A stretch of 8,294 nt of DNA from Bacteroidia bacterium (GTDB taxonomy: Bacteria; Bacteroidota; Bacteroidia; Chitinophagales; Saprospiraceae): positions 1-8,294 of the forward strand of contig JAUILM010000223.1 of NCBI GenBank assembly GCA_030432855.1, read 5' to 3'. Below are positions 5,156-8,294 of this stretch, in pieces. Position numbers and translations under genes: made by a program. The notes under the pieces were generated by a model that saw only the letters and a list, made by a program, of their open reading frames with translations, was not told the origin of the DNA and searched no databases. The first letter of the stretch is position 1. The number at the start of each line of letters is the position of its first letter.

Positions 5156-6731
5156 ACCCTACTTTAAAAATGGAATCAACAAGAGATAGATGTTCGATTA
5201 TACTCCCCTTGGGGGTACAAACGGGAGTTTTGGGGTCTTCTACCCTTACTCCAGTCAACTCTAAGAGTTCTTTTCCTTTGAATTTGTGTAGGTTATGCAT
5301 AAATAATTCATTTAACGTGTGAGTTCGATACCCCTTTTGGGTCTTCAGCGAATTATGAGGAAAAATGAATCTGAATACTTCTTGTTTCTTCAGTGTATCC
5401 ATCTTCTCAAATAGTCCATTTATATCAGTCAGCTTTTCCAGCTTATGACGTGCAGAGAATAATATCTGCTCACTCATATTACTAAGCCTTGCAAGCTCGT
5501 GTTTTTTGCCTGAGAGGTCACGTGTAAGCCTGGACATCCACTTATTGTAAGTATCTGATGTCACCTTATCCATGATGAACTTTTCTTCCAGTGCATCAAT
5601 CTTTGTCTCAAGGTGCGTGATGTCCTTCTGAAGAACCTTGATCCTGTCTTTCGATCCTGACATCCGTTCTTTATATCGCTTGTACAGCTGGTCATGCATG
5701 TACTTCACAGTGTCCATATCAAACTGAAGCAGTTTGAATATCTCACTCAGCTGATTATGAGACTTGATTGCACTATGATTTTGACCACTACATCTTAGGC
5801 AACGATAGTAGAAGTAATATCCTCCTTTCCCCTTGCTCTTGCTTCCTGTGAGAAGCTTTCCACAATCAGTGCATAGCAATAGACCACGTAAGTACAGATC
5901 ATCGCTCACAACTAATTTCACGTGCCTCTTGTTCCTGTTCAATCTTTCATATGCCTGATAGAAGGTGTATTCATCAATGATGGGTTCATGTAACCCCTTC
6001 ACGATCTTCTCAGGATCTTTCTTGTATGATGGCACTCTGATTAATCCTGCATACACTGGATTAGATAGCAATCTTGTCAATGCTGAATTTCCCTTACCAT
6101 TATAGCCGAGTCTATTGGCCTTCTTTCGGATCTCTCCCAGTGTTTCACCAGCAATATAACGGGTGAATATTTCTTTTACTGCGTCAATCTTCTCTGGATC
6201 CAGTACAATGATTGGCTTTCCTCTTTCGTCTCGATCATTGATGTATCCAAATGGGGCGTGACCAATGTGTCTGCCTTGTAACTTTGCTTGCCAGGTGCCA
6301 AACTTTGACCGGTCAGAGATTACCCTTCTTTCAAATTCAGCATTGACCAATAAATCTGCTCGGATCTTGAAGAACATGGGATCACTGGGATCAATGGCAT
6401 AGCTTTCCATTGCGGACAACACCTGCACATGCCATTTATTTTCAAGCTTCTCGAGCTGTTGAAGTCCCTGCAGGGTGTTTCTGATTAGCCTATCGAATTT
6501 GGCAATGATCAGGAAGTCCACAGTATGCCTATTCTTTGATATCTCTGATTCCAGTTTCTTCCAGTCCGGCCGGTTGAAGTCTCTTGCACTCTTACCATCG
6601 TCAATGAAGGTCTTAACCACCTCAATTCCGTGACGTTCTGCATACTTGTTGATCAGATCCCTCTGTCCTTCTATGGACCAATTTGATTGATCTTTCTGGC
6701 TTATCCTGATGTACTGGTATGCTTTCTTCAT
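5154..6731 (-). CDS. Large serine recombinase (site-specific integrase)
   Basis: This 525-residue enzyme would integrate and excise the element through a covalent serine-DNA intermediate. The N-terminal resolvase domain (about 4-150) has YIRISQKDQ with nucleophile Ser11 and Arg9, and KFDRLIRN (78-85) with the catalytic Arg pair. A recombinase domain follows (about 155-265), then a zinc ribbon (Cys287, Cys290, Cys311, Cys314) and a long charged coiled coil (about 362-435), the arrangement of large serine integrases, which use the coiled coil to control direction. All expected catalytic and zinc residues are present, so it looks functional. ATG 6731 is fixed by an in-frame TAG just upstream. 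Its first 110 bases overlap the end of the small upstream gene. It is embedded mid-operon, with no separate promoter seen. A transposon-type role is possible, but the phage setting favours an integrase. Confidence 0.95.
   Translation of the reverse strand: MKKAYQYIRISQKDQSNWSIEGQRDLINKYAERHGIEVVKTFIDDGKSARDFNRPDWKKLESEISKNRHTVDFLIIAKFDRLIRNTLQGLQQLEKLENKWHVQVLSAMESYAIDPSDPMFFKIRADLLVNAEFERRVISDRSKFGTWQAKLQGRHIGHAPFGYINDRDERGKPIIVLDPEKIDAVKEIFTRYIAGETLGEIRKKANRLGYNGKGNSALTRLLSNPVYAGLIRVPSYKKDPEKIVKGLHEPIIDEYTFYQAYERLNRNKRHVKLVVSDDLYLRGLLLCTDCGKLLTGSKSKGKGGYYFYYRCLRCSGQNHSAIKSHNQLSEIFKLLQFDMDTVKYMHDQLYKRYKERMSGSKDRIKVLQKDITHLETKIDALEEKFIMDKVTSDTYNKWMSRLTRDLSGKKHELARLSNMSEQILFSARHKLEKLTDINGLFEKMDTLKKQEVFRFIFPHNSLKTQKGYRTHTLNELFMHNLHKFKGKELLELTGVRVEDPKTPVCTPKGSIIEHLSLVDSIFKVG
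5202..5228. repeat. GC-rich inverted repeat in the recombinase 3' end
   Basis: ACTCCC (5202-5207) pairs with GGGAGT (5223-5228), and between them CCCC-TT-GGGG (5205-5214) gives an alternative hairpin. The segment is much richer in G/C than its surroundings and encodes the unusual tail TPVCTPKGS of the recombinase. Attachment sites of serine integrases often lie at the edge of the integrase gene, so this is a weak candidate; it could equally be simple coding sequence. Confidence 0.25.
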
Positions 6732-6807
6732 ATTCGAGTTCTGCTTGTTCTAAGAGTTCGTCGAGGAACAAATTAAGGAATTTCTGTATGTGGGTTTCCG
6801 GGGTCAT
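6622..6807 (-). CDS. Small helical protein coupled to the recombinase
   Basis: ATG 6805-6807 overlaps the DUF5131 stop as ATGA and opens a 61-residue frame. Residues 1-28 (MTPETHIQKFLNLFLDELLEQAELEYEE) make a convincing amphipathic acidic helix. The rest, from about residue 27, overlaps the recombinase start by 110 bases in another frame and is less protein-like, being basic and low in hydrophobics. The stop therefore may simply fall where the overlap happens to end. An upstream in-frame ATG at 6852 lies inside DUF5131 and is less likely. It may couple recombinase translation or act as a partner of the recombinase; neither is shown by the sequence. Confidence 0.6.
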   Translation of the reverse strand: MTPETHIQKFLNLFLDELLEQAELEYEESIPVHQDKPERSIKLVHRRTEGSDQQVCRTSRN

Positions 6808-7574
6808 ACCTTGATTCTTGGAAATTCTCTGATCTGTAAGTATGAATCCCATTCGTCAATATTTCCACCATGTCTATCTGACAAATTCAGTTCTTTGGCA
6901 AGGTGTGTTCCAAGCTGCTTAATAAACACAGGAACACCAGCGGATCGAAGATTATAAGATAGGTGATCAATCCACCTTACCTCACATGGTCTATACCCCC
7001 ACTTGCCGGTATCATTTCCGGATTCTCCACCAATGATTGCCCAATCTAAATGATGTAGCAATGGATGGTATTTAATTGGTCCTATCAGTGGTTCAAAACT
7101 GGCAAATCGAATACAGGGTAAATCAGTTAAATATCCTATCCTCGCAATCTGCTCGTAAGACTCTACGCTTACACCAATCCATACATTATCAGGAAGTCCA
7201 TACTTTGGAATGTGATCGTGGATTCTTTCAGGTCTTTTGGTAAGAATCTGGTAAATAAATTCTGGTGTATCTGCAATTATTTCCCATGCCTCTCCTCTCC
7301 ATCGATCAGCTTCCTCAATGAAGAAATCAGACCACGAGCAGGTAAAAACTCGCATTCCGTTAAAGAATCGGTGTGGTATACTTTGAGCCCATCTTTGCCA
7401 CTTTAATGGCTCGTAAAATGTGCTCTTAGATCTTAACACTGTTGTTGGATCTTGACCATACCTATCTTTGTCACGGTACATGTAGCAGAACTTACAACCT
7501 GGCGAAACCTTCTTGCATCCGTGCCACGGATTCCAAGTATGATCGGTCCATTGAATTTTTGATAATTCTGCCAT
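6804..7574 (-). CDS. DUF5131 family protein (phage Gp37/Gp68)
   Basis: This is a complete 256-residue member of the DUF5131 (Gp37Gp68) family. It begins with the hallmark IQWTDHTWNPWHGC, then Cys20-x6-Cys27-x2-Cys30-Tyr, a spacing like iron-sulfur cluster motifs of radical SAM enzymes. Further family blocks follow: CSWSDFF (79-85), LTKRPERI (111-118), WIGVSVES (132-139), FEPLIGPI (160-167), IIGGESG (180-186), FIKQLG (217-222) and the C-terminal DRHGGNIDEW...REFP. The reaction is unknown; a radical SAM-like fold is inferred from the cysteines and the beta-alpha pattern. A three-Cys-motif partner gene (TcmP), often found with this family, is not seen here. It begins five bases after the preceding stop and overlaps the next gene by ATGA. 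It lies in the same operon as a DNA methyltransferase, so a role in nucleic-acid modification is possible but unproven. Confidence 0.94.
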   Translation of the reverse strand: MAELSKIQWTDHTWNPWHGCKKVSPGCKFCYMYRDKDRYGQDPTTVLRSKSTFYEPLKWQRWAQSIPHRFFNGMRVFTCSWSDFFIEEADRWRGEAWEIIADTPEFIYQILTKRPERIHDHIPKYGLPDNVWIGVSVESYEQIARIGYLTDLPCIRFASFEPLIGPIKYHPLLHHLDWAIIGGESGNDTGKWGYRPCEVRWIDHLSYNLRSAGVPVFIKQLGTHLAKELNLSDRHGGNIDEWDSYLQIREFPRIKV

Positions 7575-7579
7575 GCTGT

Positions 7580-7753
7580 TTATTTTTCAATCAAACCTTT
7601 GTTTTCCAAATTGTCGGTAATGCGTTCTGCCAGTTGAATTATTACTTCACCTTTATCGGGGTCGAGGGGAACACCCATTAATTCCATGTTTTCGAACCAT
7701 GATATATCTCCTATCAGTGATGCAATTACTTGTGATCGGGTCATTTTAGTCAT
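7580..7753 (-). CDS. Small hypothetical protein
   Basis: The gene encodes 57 residues (MTKMTRSQVIASLIGDISWF...NLENKGLIEK), mainly helical with a central loop ELMGVPLDPDKGEV. The ATG at 7753 overlaps the upstream stop by eight bases; the second ATG at 7744 leaves a one-base gap. A longer version from 7801 would place a hydrophobic leader inside the preceding gene and is less likely. It ends five bases before the DUF5131 start. Family not recognised; coupling to both neighbours supports it as a real operon gene. Confidence 0.68.
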   Translation of the reverse strand: MTKMTRSQVIASLIGDISWFENMELMGVPLDPDKGEVIIQLAERITDNLENKGLIEK

Positions 7754-7946
7754 TATTTGCCCTGAAATAATTTGGAGGATTTGGTTTAGACATTGCAGCA
7801 TCCATCGTATTCATTCGTCCTTTATATTTCTCTTTCCATACCTCCATACGTCTATCATAATCATCCCACTCTTCAGGTGAAATGTCTCTATCGTCTAATG
7901 TCACATGTGTGACCTCGCGTTTAGTATTGAAATTTCTTTTTTCCAT
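7746..7946 (-). CDS. Small charged hypothetical protein, first confident gene of the minus operon
   Basis: The gene encodes 66 highly charged residues (REVTHVTLDDRDISPEEWDD, then RRMEVWKEKYKGRM) with no hydrophobic core of note and a Pro/Asn-rich tail. It is predicted soluble and may be mostly helical. No known family. The gene follows an AT-rich leader with a 9-base inverted repeat 20-55 bases upstream, a sensible place for control of the whole operon. Its stop overlaps the next gene start. Confidence 0.65.
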   Translation of the reverse strand: MEKRNFNTKREVTHVTLDDRDISPEEWDDYDRRMEVWKEKYKGRMNTMDAAMSKPNPPNYFRANND

Positions 7947-7965
7947 GTCATTTATTTTTTAAAGG

Positions 7966-8001
7966 GAGAGGCACCAAACCCGTGAAAGAAAAGTGCCTCT
8001 C
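7966..8001. repeat. 9-base perfect inverted repeat upstream of the minus operon
   Basis: GAGAGGCAC (7966-7974) and GTGCCTCTC (7993-8001) are exactly complementary around an 18-base loop. It lies 20 bases upstream of the 7946 start codon. In the minus-strand transcript the hairpin is followed by CCTTTAAAAAATAAATG, not a U-run, so a leader hairpin or a repressor operator is more likely than a terminator. Confidence 0.55.
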
Positions 8002-8057
8002 TTACACCCCAAAACCATCTATCTTAAAAATGTTTCCCGAATTATATTTCTCATGCA

Positions 8058-8249
8058 CTACCTAGAATTACATGACGGAAGGTTCGAAAACATCGTTGGC
8101 GATATCTGCCTTGAAAAGCCTCCTACCATAGTTTGTCTTAAAAGGTCGGTGCAAAAGCGTTCGTCACAGGAATCTGGGCGATACCAACCAAGGTTTTTCA
8201 CTTTCGGTATCCTGGTGCCTGACTTTTCAATTCTAACTACACCGACCAT
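8058..8249 (-). CDS. Doubtful small reading frame
   Basis: The frame encodes 63 residues (MVGVVRIEKSGTRIPKVKNL then GWYRPDSCDERF...). The first 20 codons are rich in purine-starting codons, as real genes are, but the second half is not. It is on the same strand as the operon and ends about 110 bases before it. A plus-strand frame from ATG 8053 to 8268 covers the same bases and looks equally plausible, so I cannot choose with confidence. No family recognised for either. Confidence 0.3.
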   Translation of the reverse strand: MVGVVRIEKSGTRIPKVKNLGWYRPDSCDERFCTDLLRQTMVGGFSRQISPTMFSNLPSCNSR

Positions 8250-8294
8250 TGTTTTTATGTGTACATAATAGTGAGATCCTTCAGTCTCTTGATC

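Larger units (their letters stand above)
7947..8294. other. Leader or intergenic region with only weak coding candidates
   Basis: Nearest the operon, 7947-7965 is AT-rich and leads into the inverted repeat at 7966-8001. On the minus strand a TATAAT lies at 8041-8046, about 95 bases before the 7946 start, but there is no good -35 at the usual distance and no clean Bacteroidota TTTG / TAnnTTTG pair, so no promoter is called. Further right, two frames on opposite strands overlap and neither is recognised. I see no tRNA, terminator with U-run or long repeat here. Confidence 0.45.

Noticed and set aside
5191..5228. tRNA-like bases (TTCGATT followed by GC-rich arms)
   Set aside because: The bases on either side of the would-be loop do not pair as a T stem and no cloverleaf can be drawn, so it is not a tRNA gene.
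7754..7801. Longer start at 7801 for the small gene ending at 7580
   Set aside because: It would overlap the upstream gene by 56 bases; the start at 7753 or 7744 gives the usual coupling.
7993..8268. Plus-strand frame of 91 residues (ATG at 8053)
   Set aside because: It would start from a GTG inside the inverted repeat or from an internal ATG. It covers the same bases as a minus-strand frame and neither is recognisable, so I left it out and noted it in the minus-strand entry.
1..8294. CRISPR array, insertion sequence or rRNA
   Set aside because: No regularly spaced repeats, no transposase with flanking terminal repeats, and no rRNA-like stretch were seen on either strand.

Overview
The window looks like part of a temperate phage or prophage of a Bacteroidota host. 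Two genes encode lipoproteins with a Bacteroidota-style charged export signal right after the lipid-anchored cysteine (C-S-K-D, C-A-K-D). Start codons mostly lack a Shine-Dalgarno sequence and base composition is moderately AT-rich. The phage assignment rests on a long run of small, overlapping minus-strand genes, a large serine recombinase, a phage-type adenine methyltransferase, a DUF5131 (phage Gp37/Gp68) protein and a DUF551 protein.

Layout. Positions 92-891 (+) hold one structural-type gene. A 176-residue protein ends at 622, but a second frame is open from 520 to 891, has no usable start codon before 748, and is entered by a -1 slip on a run of nine T (523-531). This is the arrangement of the tail assembly chaperone pair (G and GT of phage lambda). 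Its stop codon directly abuts the stop codon of the last minus-strand gene. Everything convincing from 892 to 7946 is on the minus strand and is read from right to left: two small genes (7946-7580), DUF5131 (7574-6804), a small helical gene overlapping the recombinase (6807-6622), the serine recombinase (6731-5154), the DNA methyltransferase (5141-4446), a zinc-ribbon protein, a 56-residue protein, DUF551, a cysteine-motif protein, a helical protein, one or two very short genes, two phage-type hypotheticals, then two tandem lipoproteins and a small possible membrane protein (2447-892).

Most neighbours overlap by ATGA or are separated by 0-16 bases, so the block from 7946 to about 2530 reads as one translationally coupled operon for integration, DNA modification and accessory functions. 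The lipoproteins are set apart by longer gaps (82 and 77 bases) that contain inverted repeats, so they may be expressed separately, as lysogenic-conversion genes often are. The two lipoproteins appear to be diverged copies of each other.

The best candidates for new biology are the frameshifted chaperone, the paired phage lipoproteins, an identical 11-base sequence immediately 5' of two consecutive start codons (methyltransferase and zinc-ribbon protein), and the small gene that overlaps the recombinase start by 110 bases. The last 348 bases (7947-8294) contain a strong inverted repeat and only weak coding candidates.
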